Source: Chromatocurvus halotolerans
GTDB taxonomy: Bacteria > Pseudomonadota > Gammaproteobacteria > Pseudomonadales > Halieaceae
Direction: 5' to 3'
DNA length: 64,000 nt
Assembly (NCBI RefSeq): GCF_004340525.1
Contig: NZ_SLWX01000007.1
Span: forward strand, 124,001-188,000
In this document: piece after piece, positions 38,669 to 47,919 of the stretch
How positions within the stretch are numbered: position 1 is the stretch's first letter
Layout of the letters: every line of letters begins with the position of its first letter
Translations under genes and position numbers: made by a program
Notes under the pieces: generated by a model
What the model was told of the DNA's origin: nothing
Database searches by the model: none
The model's input: the letters and a program-made list of their open reading frames with translations, nothing else

Positions 38669-39200
38669 CCGTGCGACTGTGCTGTCGTCGGCGCCAGTCA
38701 CGCCCGACGCGCCAGCGCCAGATGTTGCTGATCACGAAATAGCCGACACTCCCTGCGAACAGCCCCAGTAGAAGGCAGCCCAGAAGCAGGGGAGGCCACA
38801 CCGTTCCTATCTTTGCGAAAAGCCAGTACAGGTCAAAGGCCGTCTCTTCGGTGCCGGGAGGTATTGTCAGTGGGCGGTCAATGAGCAGTCCGCCAAGGCG
38901 GTACGCGAGGTAGAACAGCGGCGGCGCCGTTAGCGGATTGCTGACCCACACCAGCGCCACGGACAGGGGCAGATTGCAGCGCAGCCTGATAGCGAGAAGC
39001 GCGGCGACAAGCATCTGTCCGGGAATTGGCAGGAAGGCGACGAAAAGTCCGACGAAGAACGCCATGGATGCGGAATAGCGATTCAGGTGCCAGTAGTTGC
39101 TGGCATAAATCCACTCGCCAAACGGCTTCAGCGCACCGCTCCTGCGCAGGTCTGAGGCGTTCGGAATGACTTTTCGCAGTCTCTTCTTGACCATATCCAA
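38529..39200 (-). CDS. DUF2062 membrane protein
   Basis: 223 residues. The DUF2062 core is residues ~35-165: FGEWIYASNYWHLNRYSASMAFFVGLFVAFLPIPGQM (in part), LPLSVALVWVSNPLTAPPLFYLAYRLG and PPLLLGCLLLGLFAGSVGYF, with about three membrane helices. After WRWRVGRDWRRRQ a Pro/Arg/Thr-rich tail of ~54 residues runs antisense into lolE and is not like the family, which normally ends here. The family is found beside comEC and lol genes; function unknown. The start may be ATG 39200 or 39194. Confidence 0.85.
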   Translation of the reverse strand: MDMVKKRLRKVIPNASDLRRSGALKPFGEWIYASNYWHLNRYSASMAFFVGLFVAFLPIPGQMLVAALLAIRLRCNLPLSVALVWVSNPLTAPPLFYLAYRLGGLLIDRPLTIPPGTEETAFDLYWLFAKIGTVWPPLLLGCLLLGLFAGSVGYFVISNIWRWRVGRDWRRRQHSRTATTPAAGPRRVQGGPRAAPGTVPPSGTEPAPQRIPAQHPERADPPE

Positions 39201-39282
39201 CCAGACTGAAAAGGGTGTGTTATCGACCCGCCGAGCATGCTTCAGTGCAGAGTCTATCGTTATTGGACACTGCAGTGATGTA

Positions 39283-41634
39283 ATGTTTTACCATCGACGC
39301 CGGCGGCGACTCTACGCCATTCCGACTGCATTCCGGCTGCTGCCTCCGATGTCCGGCGTCTGCGTGGGCGTCGCGCTGGTAGCCGCATCGCCGTCGCTGT
39401 TGCCGACCGCCGGATTGCCACTTCTTTTGCTGCCGGCCTGCCTTTTTCTGCAGGGGACGATGCGCGCCTTCTTCGCTGGGCTGCTGCTCGGGGTGTCCTG
39501 GGCGACGGCGGGTGGCTCGCATGTGCAGGAAAGGTGGTTGCCGTCCGAATGCGAGCGACAACCGGTCGTCCTGCGGGGCTACGTCGCTTCCGTTCCTGAG
39601 ACGGCCACGGCCTTCGGCGAGCAGCCGGTTCAACGCTTTCTGCTGGACGTGTCTGCGCTGGAGCCCGCCCGCTGTGCCGGGCCCGCCCGGGTGCGGCTGA
39701 GCTACTACGGGAATACCGATATTGCGCCGGGACAGTACGGGGAGTTTGCTGGCCGACTTCGCGTGCCCTGGGGTCTCGCCAATCCGGGTGGCGCAGACCG
39801 GGAATCCTGGTACGCCGTCAACGGTATTCAGGCAACAGGCAGCGTCAGGCGCATCGCACTGGAAGACAGGGGGCTGCCCTGGCGCTATCGCCATCACGTT
39901 GTCCGGGCGGGGCTGCAGCGCTCCATGGAATCCCTGCCAGGCAGTGCACGCGGCAAAGGCGTACTCGTCGCATTGACTGTCGGTGTCCGCCACGGCATCA
40001 CTCACCACGACTGGTCGCTGTTCAGGGAACTCGGCGTTGTCCATCTGGCCGTTATTTCAGGGCTGCACGTTTCTCTGGCGGCCGGGGCAGGTGCGGTCGT
40101 GGGTAGAGTACTGGCGCGCGGCGTGTCTCTCGCCCGCGCGGGTGCGCAGTGGCGTCAGCTGCCGGGGATTCTGGCACTGGCGTCAGCGTTGATGTACGCC
40201 GCGCTTGCCGGGTTCAGCCTGCCGACGGTGCGTGCTCTGGCTATGCTGGCTGGAGTGATTGTGGCCTTCGCCCTCGGACGCGACGCGCTGAAGGTACACA
40301 CCTTGCTATTTGCCGCCCTGGTGCTGGTGCTCATGCAGCCGCTGGCGCTGGTCAGCAGCAGTTTCTGGCTCAGTCTCGGTGCGGTATGTGCGTTGCTCTG
40401 GTTCCTTGCCTGGCAGCCGCGGCGCCAGCCGTTAACGGCCGGCCTCCGCGTGCATGGGTACCTCTGCCTGGCCATGTTGCCACTCACCGCCTGGTGGTTT
40501 GGCGGTGGCAGTGTGATTGCCCCGGCAGCGAACGCCGTTGCCGTGCCCGTTGTTGGTTTGCTGGTTGTGCCCCTGACGCTGCTGGCCAGTCTTGCGGACC
40601 CGCTGTCGTCGGCAACAGCCGAGTACCTGTGGAGCGCAGCGTTGGCGTTGATAGAGTTACTGCTTTCGCTGGCGGATACCCTCCTCGCCGAGCAGGAGTC
40701 CATCATGCGGTACCGCGCGTTGCGCGGCGGCACTTACGCCGCCCTGAACGCCCTGGTGGCAGCGGCCTTGCTGGGTATGCCCCTGCCGTTTTCCCTGAAA
40801 GCCGCCGTGGCATGCCTGCTCCTGCCTCTGCTTCTGCGGGAGGCAGCTCCGCTCCCCGAACCGCGCCCGGAGCTTGTGGTGCTGGATGTCGGGCAGGGGA
40901 CCTCTGTCGTTGTCAGCGACGGGCGTCGCGCCCTGGTCTATGACACGGGGGGCGGTGAGCCAGGTGGCTACACCACGGCCGCTGTCGCGCTGCTGCCTTT
41001 TCTTCGCCACCGAGGCATTGATGCGGTCGATACGCTGGTCGTTAGCCACGCTGATCGCGATCACAGCGCGGGTACACAGGCACTCATTGACGCCATGCCG
41101 GTTGGCGAACTGCTCTATGGCCAGACAATTCCGGGGACAGCGGGCGGTGTCCCATGCCGCACCGGAACGGCATGGGCATGGCCCAGCGGCATCCGCTTTC
41201 GCATTCTGGCAGGCGCTGATGGTGTCGGTCGCAGCGCCAACGACGCCTCCTGCGTCCTGCAGGTGGACCTGGCTGGATTCGGGTTTCTCCTCCCCGGCGA
41301 CATCAGTGCTGCGAGAGAGCGTGAGCTGGTGCTTTACTGGCGCGAGGCCCTGCGCGCCGACTGGCTGCTGGCAGCCCATCACGGGAGCGGGAGCTCCACA
41401 ACGGCTGCCTGGCTACGAGCGGTGAATCCCGGCGGCGTTGTTCTCAACTTCGGCCGGGCAAACCCCTTCGGCCATCCACACCCGGAGGTGATCGCGAGGC
41501 TGATGGCGCGTGGCATCGATATCCGCACCACGGCGCGCGAGGGTGCACTGGTATTTCGCGTGAGCAACGAGGGCGAGCTGGAAGTGATCCCCACCCGCGG
41601 CGGCTACGCGCCATTCTGGAAGCCTCCTGCCTGA
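39283..41634 (+). CDS. comEC: DNA internalisation protein ComEC/Rec2
   Basis: 783 residues. Order: N-terminal membrane helices and OB-like domain (to ~230), the Competence domain of many helices with the signature LAVISGLHVSLAAG, and a C-terminal metallo-beta-lactamase domain (VVLDVGQGTSVVVSDGRRALVYDTGGG in part, VVSHADRDHSAGT, LLAAHHGSGSST). It forms the inner-membrane channel for single-stranded DNA uptake. I take ATG 39283 (MFYHRRRRR); the frame extends into the divergent gene. The metal ligands HxDxDH (HADRDH) are intact, as expected for the nuclease-like domain. Confidence 0.95.
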   Translation: MFYHRRRRRLYAIPTAFRLLPPMSGVCVGVALVAASPSLLPTAGLPLLLLPACLFLQGTMRAFFAGLLLGVSWATAGGSHVQERWLPSECERQPVVLRGYVASVPETATAFGEQPVQRFLLDVSALEPARCAGPARVRLSYYGNTDIAPGQYGEFAGRLRVPWGLANPGGADRESWYAVNGIQATGSVRRIALEDRGLPWRYRHHVVRAGLQRSMESLPGSARGKGVLVALTVGVRHGITHHDWSLFRELGVVHLAVISGLHVSLAAGAGAVVGRVLARGVSLARAGAQWRQLPGILALASALMYAALAGFSLPTVRALAMLAGVIVAFALGRDALKVHTLLFAALVLVLMQPLALVSSSFWLSLGAVCALLWFLAWQPRRQPLTAGLRVHGYLCLAMLPLTAWWFGGGSVIAPAANAVAVPVVGLLVVPLTLLASLADPLSSATAEYLWSAALALIELLLSLADTLLAEQESIMRYRALRGGTYAALNALVAAALLGMPLPFSLKAAVACLLLPLLLREAAPLPEPRPELVVLDVGQGTSVVVSDGRRALVYDTGGGEPGGYTTAAVALLPFLRHRGIDAVDTLVVSHADRDHSAGTQALIDAMPVGELLYGQTIPGTAGGVPCRTGTAWAWPSGIRFRILAGADGVGRSANDASCVLQVDLAGFGFLLPGDISAARERELVLYWREALRADWLLAAHHGSGSSTTAAWLRAVNPGGVVLNFGRANPFGHPHPEVIARLMARGIDIRTTAREGALVFRVSNEGELEVIPTRGGYAPFWKPPA

Positions 41635-41680
41635 ATCCCGCTATCGACTGACTCTCTGTCGCAGCAGCGTGCAGACTGCG

Positions 41681-41686
41681 TATAAT
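41681..41686 (+). promoter_or_regulatory. Candidate -10 for the exbB-to-uvrC gene run
   Basis: A perfect TATAAT lies 30 bases before the GTG of exbB, just after comEC; the -35 is poor. The next eight genes (exbB to pgsA) have gaps of at most ~30 bases, so this is the likely main promoter. Confidence 0.45.
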
Positions 41687-41716
41687 GCGCGGCAAACGCG
41701 GTCAGGGAGCAACAGA

Positions 41717-42331
41717 GTGCTGGAACTCGTCACAGCCGGTGGATGGCTGATGATCATCATCATTGCCAGTTCAGTGATTGCAATCGCGATCTGCCTGGAG
41801 CGCTTTTACACGCTCAACCCGAGGCGGATATCCCCACCCCACCTGCTGGCCTCGGTGTGGAAGCGACTGAACGCGGGTGACATGGACGCCAGCGCACTCA
41901 CAGAGTTGCGCAAGGCATCGCCATTGGGCCGCATCCTCGCTGCGGGTCTGCTCAATTCGCATCACGGGCGGGACGTGATGAAAGAGAGTATCGAAGAAGC
42001 GGCGGCACACGTGATTCATGACCTCGAGCGCTACCTCAACACTCTCGGTACCATTGCCGCCATTGCACCGCTACTTGGCCTGCTGGGCACCGTGGTAGGC
42101 ATGATTCGTGTCTTCGCCGAGATCATGGTACGCGGCACCGGCAATGCCAGCGCGCTCGCGGGCGGTATTTCAGAAGCGCTCATCACCACCGCTGCCGGTC
42201 TCACCGTCGCCATACCGGCCCTGGTCATGCACCGGTACTTCACCGGGCGTATCGACGAAATCGTTATTGGACTCGAGCAGGAAGCCATCAAACTGGTGGA
42301 TGCCCTGCATGCCGGCGACAGGTCGGACTAG
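41717..42331 (+). CDS. exbB: ExbB/TolQ/MotA-type proton channel protein
   Basis: 204 residues, three membrane helices: about 9-27 (LMIIIIASSVIAIAICLE), 110-132 (TLGTIAAIAPLLGLLGTVVGMI) and 150-172 (ALITTAAGLTVAIPALVM). It forms, with ExbD, an ion-driven motor. GTG 41717 has GGGAG upstream. The placement before lpxK matches PA2983-PA2982 of Pseudomonas, where the pair is not linked to tonB. Which envelope process it powers is not evident. Confidence 0.9.
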   Translation: MLELVTAGGWLMIIIIASSVIAIAICLERFYTLNPRRISPPHLLASVWKRLNAGDMDASALTELRKASPLGRILAAGLLNSHHGRDVMKESIEEAAAHVIHDLERYLNTLGTIAAIAPLLGLLGTVVGMIRVFAEIMVRGTGNASALAGGISEALITTAAGLTVAIPALVMHRYFTGRIDEIVIGLEQEAIKLVDALHAGDRSD

Positions 42332-42341
42332 TGGGCCATAA

Positions 42342-42767
42342 GTGAAGTTCCGCCGCCAGCGCCGCGAGGATCTCAACGTCAACCTGACGCCGTTGATTGA
42401 TGTGGTTTTTCTGCTGTTGATTTTCTTTATGGTGTCGACCACGTTTACGCGGGAGACACGGCTGACGGTAGACCTGCCGGAGGCCACGGGGGTTCCGGCG
42501 GACAGTGAGCCGCGGCAGATCGAGATCCTTGTGGATGAAGCGGGTAGCTACCGCGTGAACGGGCAGGGGCTGGTCGACAACCGCGTGCGCACGCTGCAGG
42601 CGGCGATCTACCAGTATTCGCAGGGAGATACGACCTTGCCGCTGCTGATCTCGGCAGATGCCGACGCCGCGCATCGCTATGTCGTGAGAGCCATGGACGC
42701 CGCGGGGCAGATGGGCTTTGCCCGTCTCGGCATCGCCACACTGCAGTCCGCTCCCGATGCACGATGA
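42342..42767 (+). CDS. exbD: ExbD/TolR-type protein
   Basis: 141 residues. N-terminal MKFRRQRREDLNVNLTPLIDVVFLLLIFFMVSTTF (in part) has the helix (about 20-40) with the conserved Asp of LTPLIDVVF that carries protons. The periplasmic domain ends in VRAMDAAGQMGFARLGIAT. Start GTG 42342. It overlaps lpxK by 11 bases. Confidence 0.93.
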   Translation: MKFRRQRREDLNVNLTPLIDVVFLLLIFFMVSTTFTRETRLTVDLPEATGVPADSEPRQIEILVDEAGSYRVNGQGLVDNRVRTLQAAIYQYSQGDTTLPLLISADADAAHRYVVRAMDAAGQMGFARLGIATLQSAPDAR

Positions 42768-43788
42768 GGACGGGGCCGACTCCCCGAGCGGCCTGCTGAA
42801 CCGGGCATCCATGATACTGCAGGCCGCGTGGCGTACGGACGCGGCCTGGCTCCGCCTGCTGCTTCCGCTGTCTTTCCTGCACCGCGTTGTGCTGTACCTG
42901 CGCCGCCAGCTGTTCAAGCGGGGCTGGCGTGCTACCTATCGCAGCCCGGTACCTGTGGTGATGGTGGGCAATATCAGCGTGGGCGGCACCGGCAAGACAC
43001 CCGTGGTCAGTGCCCTCGCCGCCGGGATGCGGGCGCGGGGCCTGCGCGTTGGCGTTGTCAGCCGCGGTTACGGGGCCAGTCCAGGCCGCTTTCCGCGCCG
43101 GGTGCTGCCCGACAGCCACTGGCGTGACTGCGGCGATGAGCCGCTCATGATCGTGCGGCAGACGGCCTGCCCGCTGGTGATATCGCCGCGCCGATCAGAC
43201 GCGGTGAGAGAGCTACTGCAGTGGCAGGCGCCTGATCTGGTGATCAGCGACGATGGACTTCAGCATCTGGCGCTGGAGAGAGACTTCGAAATCGTGCTGC
43301 TGGATGCAACGATGGGCATCGGCAACGGACGATTGCTGCCCGCGGGCCCATTGCGCGACCCGCCGGCGAGGCTCGAGGGCTGTGACTGGATTCTGCAGCG
43401 TGACAGTGCGATTCCCGCGCGGCATTTCCGCTATCAGATCGATGGATTCGTGAATATCAGGACGGGGGAAACCCGGGAGGGAAATGCGTTTGCCGGGCAA
43501 CGGGTGCAGGCGATAGCGGGCATTGGCAATCCCGCGGGGTTCTTTGCCAGTCTGCGCGGTCTCGGTATGCAGGTTTGCGAGCGTCCCTACCCGGACCACT
43601 ACGCCTTCGTCGCCACGGACTTCAACCGGCTGCAGGGTCTGCCCATTATCATGACCGAGAAAGACGCGGTAAAATGCGAGGAGTTCGTGGAATCGAACGC
43701 CTGGTTCCTGAAAATTACCGCCGTGCTGCCGGAGGAACTTCTCGAGCGGGTCGCACGGCTGGCCACTCTCCCGACAGCGCAGGAATAA
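42757..43788 (+). CDS. lpxK: Tetraacyldisaccharide 4'-kinase
   Basis: 343 residues. It phosphorylates the 4' position of the lipid A precursor at the inner membrane. Walker A is [13 protein letters not shown], with [20 protein letters not shown] (in part) and the C-terminal [11 protein letters not shown]. Start ATG 42757 within the exbD end; homology really begins at ATG 42811 ([13 protein letters not shown]), which is the alternative; neither has a strong SD. kdsB follows after 7 bases, without the Trm112/YcaR gene that usually lies between. Confidence 0.95.
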   Translation: MHDEDGADSPSGLLNRASMILQAAWRTDAAWLRLLLPLSFLHRVVLYLRRQLFKRGWRATYRSPVPVVMVGNISVGGTGKTPVVSALAAGMRARGLRVGVVSRGYGASPGRFPRRVLPDSHWRDCGDEPLMIVRQTACPLVISPRRSDAVRELLQWQAPDLVISDDGLQHLALERDFEIVLLDATMGIGNGRLLPAGPLRDPPARLEGCDWILQRDSAIPARHFRYQIDGFVNIRTGETREGNAFAGQRVQAIAGIGNPAGFFASLRGLGMQVCERPYPDHYAFVATDFNRLQGLPIIMTEKDAVKCEEFVESNAWFLKITAVLPEELLERVARLATLPTAQE

Positions 43789-43795
43789 GCCACCG

Positions 43796-44572
43796 ATGTC
43801 TTTCACAGTCATTATACCGGCGCGCTACGCATCGACCCGACTGCCCGGCAAGCCGCTGCTGGACATTGCCGGCAAACCGATGCTAAAGCGCGTGTGGGAG
43901 CAGTCACTGCGAAGCGAGGCGGACGAGGTGATCATTGCCACAGATGATCAACGGATCGCAGAGGCGGCGCGCGGGTGGGGCGCTCAGGTCTGCATGACGG
44001 CGAGCGAGCACGCTTCAGGCACAGATCGTCTGCAGGAGGTTGTACAGAGCCGCGGGCTTGCCGACAGTGCCGTTGTCGTCAATGTGCAGGGCGATGAGCC
44101 GCTGGTGCCACCGGCAGTCATCAACCAGGTGGCGGCCAATCTGGCGGATACCCCCGAGGCTGGCATGGCCACCTTGTCCGAGCCCCTGACCGATGTTGCC
44201 AGCCTGCTCGACAGCAACGCCGTCAAGGTGGTGAGTGATGTCCGGGGCTTTGCGCGCTACTTCAGCCGTGCGCCCATTCCCTATCCGCGCGGACTGGATC
44301 TTAAGAACCCCGATGCGCTGCAGCGTTATCCGGTGGGTCACTGGCAGCGGCATATCGGGCTATATGCCTATCGCGCGGGTTTCCTGCGCCGCTTCGTTGC
44401 CTGGCCGCAGGCGCCCGCTGAACTCCTCGAGCAGCTGGAACAGCTGCGAGCGCTGCACCACGGCGAGATCGTGCACGTGGCACCGGCCCGCGAGCGGGTT
44501 CCTGCCGGGGTGGATACACCGGCAGACCTGGACGCTGTGCGCCGGCTGTGCGCGGCAAGCAACACGAACTGA
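43796..44572 (+). CDS. kdsB: 3-deoxy-manno-octulosonate cytidylyltransferase
   Basis: 258 residues. [25 protein letters not shown] (in part) is the nucleotide-binding start, with [12 protein letters not shown] holding the catalytic Asp, and [15 protein letters not shown] later. It makes CMP-Kdo for the inner core of LPS. Length and motifs are normal. Together with lpxK and murB it gives this run an envelope theme. Confidence 0.97.
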   Translation: MSFTVIIPARYASTRLPGKPLLDIAGKPMLKRVWEQSLRSEADEVIIATDDQRIAEAARGWGAQVCMTASEHASGTDRLQEVVQSRGLADSAVVVNVQGDEPLVPPAVINQVAANLADTPEAGMATLSEPLTDVASLLDSNAVKVVSDVRGFARYFSRAPIPYPRGLDLKNPDALQRYPVGHWQRHIGLYAYRAGFLRRFVAWPQAPAELLEQLEQLRALHHGEIVHVAPARERVPAGVDTPADLDAVRRLCAASNTN

Positions 44573-44580
44573 GGACTGTC

Positions 44581-45051
44581 ATGCGTATTCTTTTTGTCTG
44601 TCTCGGCAATATCTGCCGATCACCCACGGCCCAGGCGGTGTTCAGCCGCAAGCTCGAAGCGCGGGGTTTCGCGGCGGCGGTCGACGTCGATTCCTGCGGT
44701 ACCCTGGGGACTCACCAGGGCGAGCCACCGGACGCGCGCGCAGCGGCTGCTGCGGCGTTACGTGGCTATGACCTCTCGGCGCTGCGATCGCGCCAGCTGC
44801 GCGATTCGGATTTCCAGGATTCTGACCTTATTCTGGCAATGGATAAGGACAACCTGCGGCAGGTTCGCCAGCGCGCCGGTGCAGGCTTCAGCGGTGAGCT
44901 TGGCCTGTTTCTCAAGTGGGCACCGCAGCTCGGCGTCGACGAGGTTCCCGACCCCTTTTTTGGCGAAGACGACGGTTTTGCCCACGTCCTGGATCTTGTC
45001 GAGGCAGCGAGCGACGCGTTGCTGGATCGCCTGGAGCGCGACCTTGGCTGA
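44581..45051 (+). CDS. Low-molecular-weight protein tyrosine phosphatase
   Basis: 156 residues. The P-loop CLGNICRS (Cys 8-Arg 14 region) and the general acid in VPDPFF (DP motif) are intact. ATG 44581 (MRILFVC); the frame is open further upstream in kdsB. The position between kdsB and murB matches Pseudomonas ptpA (PA2978). Targets unknown; no tyrosine kinase or polysaccharide cluster is nearby. Confidence 0.95.
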   Translation: MRILFVCLGNICRSPTAQAVFSRKLEARGFAAAVDVDSCGTLGTHQGEPPDARAAAAAALRGYDLSALRSRQLRDSDFQDSDLILAMDKDNLRQVRQRAGAGFSGELGLFLKWAPQLGVDEVPDPFFGEDDGFAHVLDLVEAASDALLDRLERDLG

Positions 45052-46063
45052 GCGGGCAGGCCTGCAGGCCCTGAATTCACTGCGTCTTCGCGCCAGTGCG
45101 ACGCTTCTGCGCACGCCGGATACGCAGGCTGGATTGCGCGACGTCCTTGACGAGGCGCGTTCGCTCCAGCTTCCCGTGGTGGTGCTGGGGGAAGGCAGCA
45201 ATGTCGTGCTGGCCGGCGATCTGGATGCGCTGGTGCTGCGCTATCGCGGCCTCGGCCGCGAGATCATCAGCGAGGGCAGCGAGCACGTCGGATTGCGCGT
45301 GGCGGCCGGCGAAAACTGGCATGCATTGACGGTCTGGGCCCTCGACCAGGGCTTTTACGGCCTGGAGAACCTGGCGTTGATTCCGGGCACGGTAGGCGCG
45401 GCGCCGATACAGAACATCGGCGCCTATGGTGTGGAGCTGTCCGAGTTCATCGATTGCGTGGAGGTCGTGGACATCGACAGTGGCAGCATGCATCGCCTGA
45501 GTGCCGCGGCGTGCGCATTCGGCTACCGCGACAGCATCTTCAAGGGAGCGCTGCGAGACCGCTGTGTGATCACGGCTGTAGAGATGACCCTGCGGCGCAG
45601 CGAGCAGCCCAATCTGTCCTATGCAGCGCTGGCGGATTACGTAAAGGCTGACGGGCACGAGGTTACGGCCAGTGAGGTGCATCAGGCGGTGGTTGAGCTG
45701 CGTCGCGCACGCTTGCCCGATCCTTCACTGATGCCCAACGTTGGTAGCTTTTTCAAGAATCCGGTGGTGACGTCGGCGCAGGCGGAAGCCCTGATGAAGG
45801 AGAACCCGTCCATGCCCGTGTTCCGTCTTGCCGATGGGAGCACGAAAATCCCGGCGGCCTGGCTGATCGAGGCCTGTGGATGGAAAGGGTACACGCAGAG
45901 TGGCGTGGGCGTGCATGGGGGTCACGCGCTGGTGCTGATCAACCAGGGCAGCAATTCAGGCAGCGCTGTGCTCGATCTTGCGGGGCGCATCCAGCAATCC
46001 GTGCGCCGTCGCTTCGGGTGCAAGCTTGAAATCGAGCCGCGCATCTATGGTGCTGCCGCGTGA
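45044..46063 (+). CDS. murB: UDP-N-acetylenolpyruvoylglucosamine reductase
   Basis: 339 residues (342 in E. coli), type I MurB. FAD domain: VVVLGEGSNVVLAG, YGLENLALIPGTVGAAPIQNIGAYGVE (in part); the catalytic Ser is in NVGSFFKNP; and C-terminal GWKGYTQSGVGVHGGHALVLIN (in part). It makes UDP-MurNAc. I take TTG 45044 (MAERAGLQALNSL), overlapping the phosphatase gene by 8 bases; no ATG or GTG lies close to the expected start. Confidence 0.93.
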   Translation: MAERAGLQALNSLRLRASATLLRTPDTQAGLRDVLDEARSLQLPVVVLGEGSNVVLAGDLDALVLRYRGLGREIISEGSEHVGLRVAAGENWHALTVWALDQGFYGLENLALIPGTVGAAPIQNIGAYGVELSEFIDCVEVVDIDSGSMHRLSAAACAFGYRDSIFKGALRDRCVITAVEMTLRRSEQPNLSYAALADYVKADGHEVTASEVHQAVVELRRARLPDPSLMPNVGSFFKNPVVTSAQAEALMKENPSMPVFRLADGSTKIPAAWLIEACGWKGYTQSGVGVHGGHALVLINQGSNSGSAVLDLAGRIQQSVRRRFGCKLEIEPRIYGAAA

Positions 46064-47889
46064 CCGCGTTTGACGCCAGCGCATTCCTGTCGAGCCTGAC
46101 AACCCGCTGCGGTGTCTACCAGATGTATGACGCCGATGGCCGCCTGCTCTACGTTGGCAAGGCGCGGAACCTGCGCAGTCGTGTCGGGAGTTATTTCCGC
46201 AATCGCGGACTCAATAGCAAGACGGTTGCGCTCGTCAATCGTATCGCGGATATACAGGTTACCGTCACGTCAACGGAGGTGGACGCTCTCCTGCTCGAAC
46301 ACAACCTGATCAAGAGCCATCGGCCCCCGTACAATATTCTGCTGCGGGACGATAAAACCTATCCGTACATCTTTCTGTCGTCTGAGGATCGGTTTCCCCG
46401 ACTGGCGCTGCACCGTGGCCCAAAGCGGCGCAAGGGGCAGTACTTTGGCCCCTATCCCAGCGCCGGCGCGGTGAGGCAGTCGCTGCATTTTCTGCAGAAG
46501 GTGTTCAAGGTGCGCCAGTGCCGCGACAGCTACTTCCGCAATCGCTCGCGTCCCTGCCTGCAGCATCAGATTGATCGCTGCAGCGCCCCATGCGTCGATC
46601 TCGTCAGCACGGAGGAATATGCCCAGCAGGTCGAGAATACCGTCATGTTCCTGCAGGGCAAGAATCAGGAACTGATGGTGCGACTGGCCGATGACATGGA
46701 GCGCGCGGCGTCTGAGCTCGCCTATGAGCGCGCGGCGGTGCTGCGCGACCAGCTGCGTCAGCTACAGCACGTGCAGGCGACGCAGGGTATCGAGGGCAGC
46801 AGTGGCGATCTCGATATTCTCGCCGCCGTGGTGGCGGGTGGACAGACCTGTGTGCAGGTGCTGTTTGTTCGCGGGGCCCGTGTTCTTGGCAGCAAAACCT
46901 GGTATCCGCCGCTAAAGCTTGATGAGACGCCGGACGCCGTGCTGGCGGCCTTCCTGCCGCAGTTTTACCTGGGTGGCGACAACCGGCCCATTCCGAATGA
47001 AATTCTCGTGAATGCCACGATAGACGATGCCGACGCCATCGCCGAAGCGTTCTCCCGGCATGCCGGGCGCAGGGTCCGGATACGCAGCAAGGTGCGCGAG
47101 GCGCGGGCGCGCTGGCTGCAGCTGGCGCAGCAGACTGCGGAAACGAACCTGCAGGCGCATCTTGCGGGCAAAAAAAGCACCCAGGAACGGCTGCAGGCCC
47201 TGCAGGAGGTCCTTGAGCTGACGTCCCTGCCCGAGCGCATGGAGTGTTTTGACATCAGTCACAGCAGTGGTGAGGCCACTGTCGCATCCTGTGTGGTGTT
47301 TGACGCGTCCGGCCCGAAAAAATCCGATTATCGCCGCTTCAACATTGCTGATGTGACAGGCGGGGATGATTACGCGGCCATGGAGCAGGCACTGACACGG
47401 CGCTACAAGCGTCTCGCCGACGGAGAGGGCGCGTTACCGGATATCCTCTTTATCGACGGCGGCAAGGGCCAGGTGAAGCAGGCGCTGGATGTGCTCGACA
47501 ATCTTGGTGTCGCGGGCGTGCAGGTGGTGGGCGTCGCGAAAGGAACGACACGCAAGGCGGGTTTCGAGACCCTGATCATGGGTGAAAGCGGCGTCGAACT
47601 GCAGCTCCCCGGCAGCAGCGCGGCGCTGCACCTGATTCAGCATATACGCGATGAGGCGCACCGCTTCGCAATCACCGGGCATCGTGCACGGCGTGACAAG
47701 ACGCGTAGGACGTCACAGCTGGAGAGTATCCCCGGTGTGGGCGCGAAGCGGCGCAGAGAACTGCTCAGGCACTTCGGAAGTGCCTCTGGCGTTGGTAACG
47801 CGAGCGTGGGTGAACTGAAAAAAATACCGGGTATCAGTGCTACCATGGCGCAGCAGATCTACGACCACCTGCACAGCGTCAGTGACTGA
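46060..47889 (+). CDS. uvrC: Excinuclease ABC subunit C
   Basis: 609 residues (610 in E. coli). GIY-YIG nuclease (GVYQMYDADGRLLYVGKARNLR, in part), Cys-rich RSRPCLQHQIDRCSAPCVD, UvrB-binding UVR motif (about 200-235), RNase H-like nuclease (ECFDISHSSGEATVASCVVF in part) and two HhH motifs (LESIPGVGAKRRRELL). It makes both cuts at UvrB-marked lesions. GTG 46060 overlaps the murB stop (GTGA). In E. coli and Pseudomonas uvrC follows uvrY/gacA; here it follows murB. Confidence 0.97.
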   Translation: MTAFDASAFLSSLTTRCGVYQMYDADGRLLYVGKARNLRSRVGSYFRNRGLNSKTVALVNRIADIQVTVTSTEVDALLLEHNLIKSHRPPYNILLRDDKTYPYIFLSSEDRFPRLALHRGPKRRKGQYFGPYPSAGAVRQSLHFLQKVFKVRQCRDSYFRNRSRPCLQHQIDRCSAPCVDLVSTEEYAQQVENTVMFLQGKNQELMVRLADDMERAASELAYERAAVLRDQLRQLQHVQATQGIEGSSGDLDILAAVVAGGQTCVQVLFVRGARVLGSKTWYPPLKLDETPDAVLAAFLPQFYLGGDNRPIPNEILVNATIDDADAIAEAFSRHAGRRVRIRSKVREARARWLQLAQQTAETNLQAHLAGKKSTQERLQALQEVLELTSLPERMECFDISHSSGEATVASCVVFDASGPKKSDYRRFNIADVTGGDDYAAMEQALTRRYKRLADGEGALPDILFIDGGKGQVKQALDVLDNLGVAGVQVVGVAKGTTRKAGFETLIMGESGVELQLPGSSAALHLIQHIRDEAHRFAITGHRARRDKTRRTSQLESIPGVGAKRRRELLRHFGSASGVGNASVGELKKIPGISATMAQQIYDHLHSVSD

Positions 47890-47919
47890 ATCGGTTTCCA
47901 GAGACACAGAGGTACAGGC

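Noticed and set aside
39220-40044. 274-codon minus-strand frame opposite comEC
   Set aside because: No domain, overlaps the comEC start and the conserved N-terminal part.
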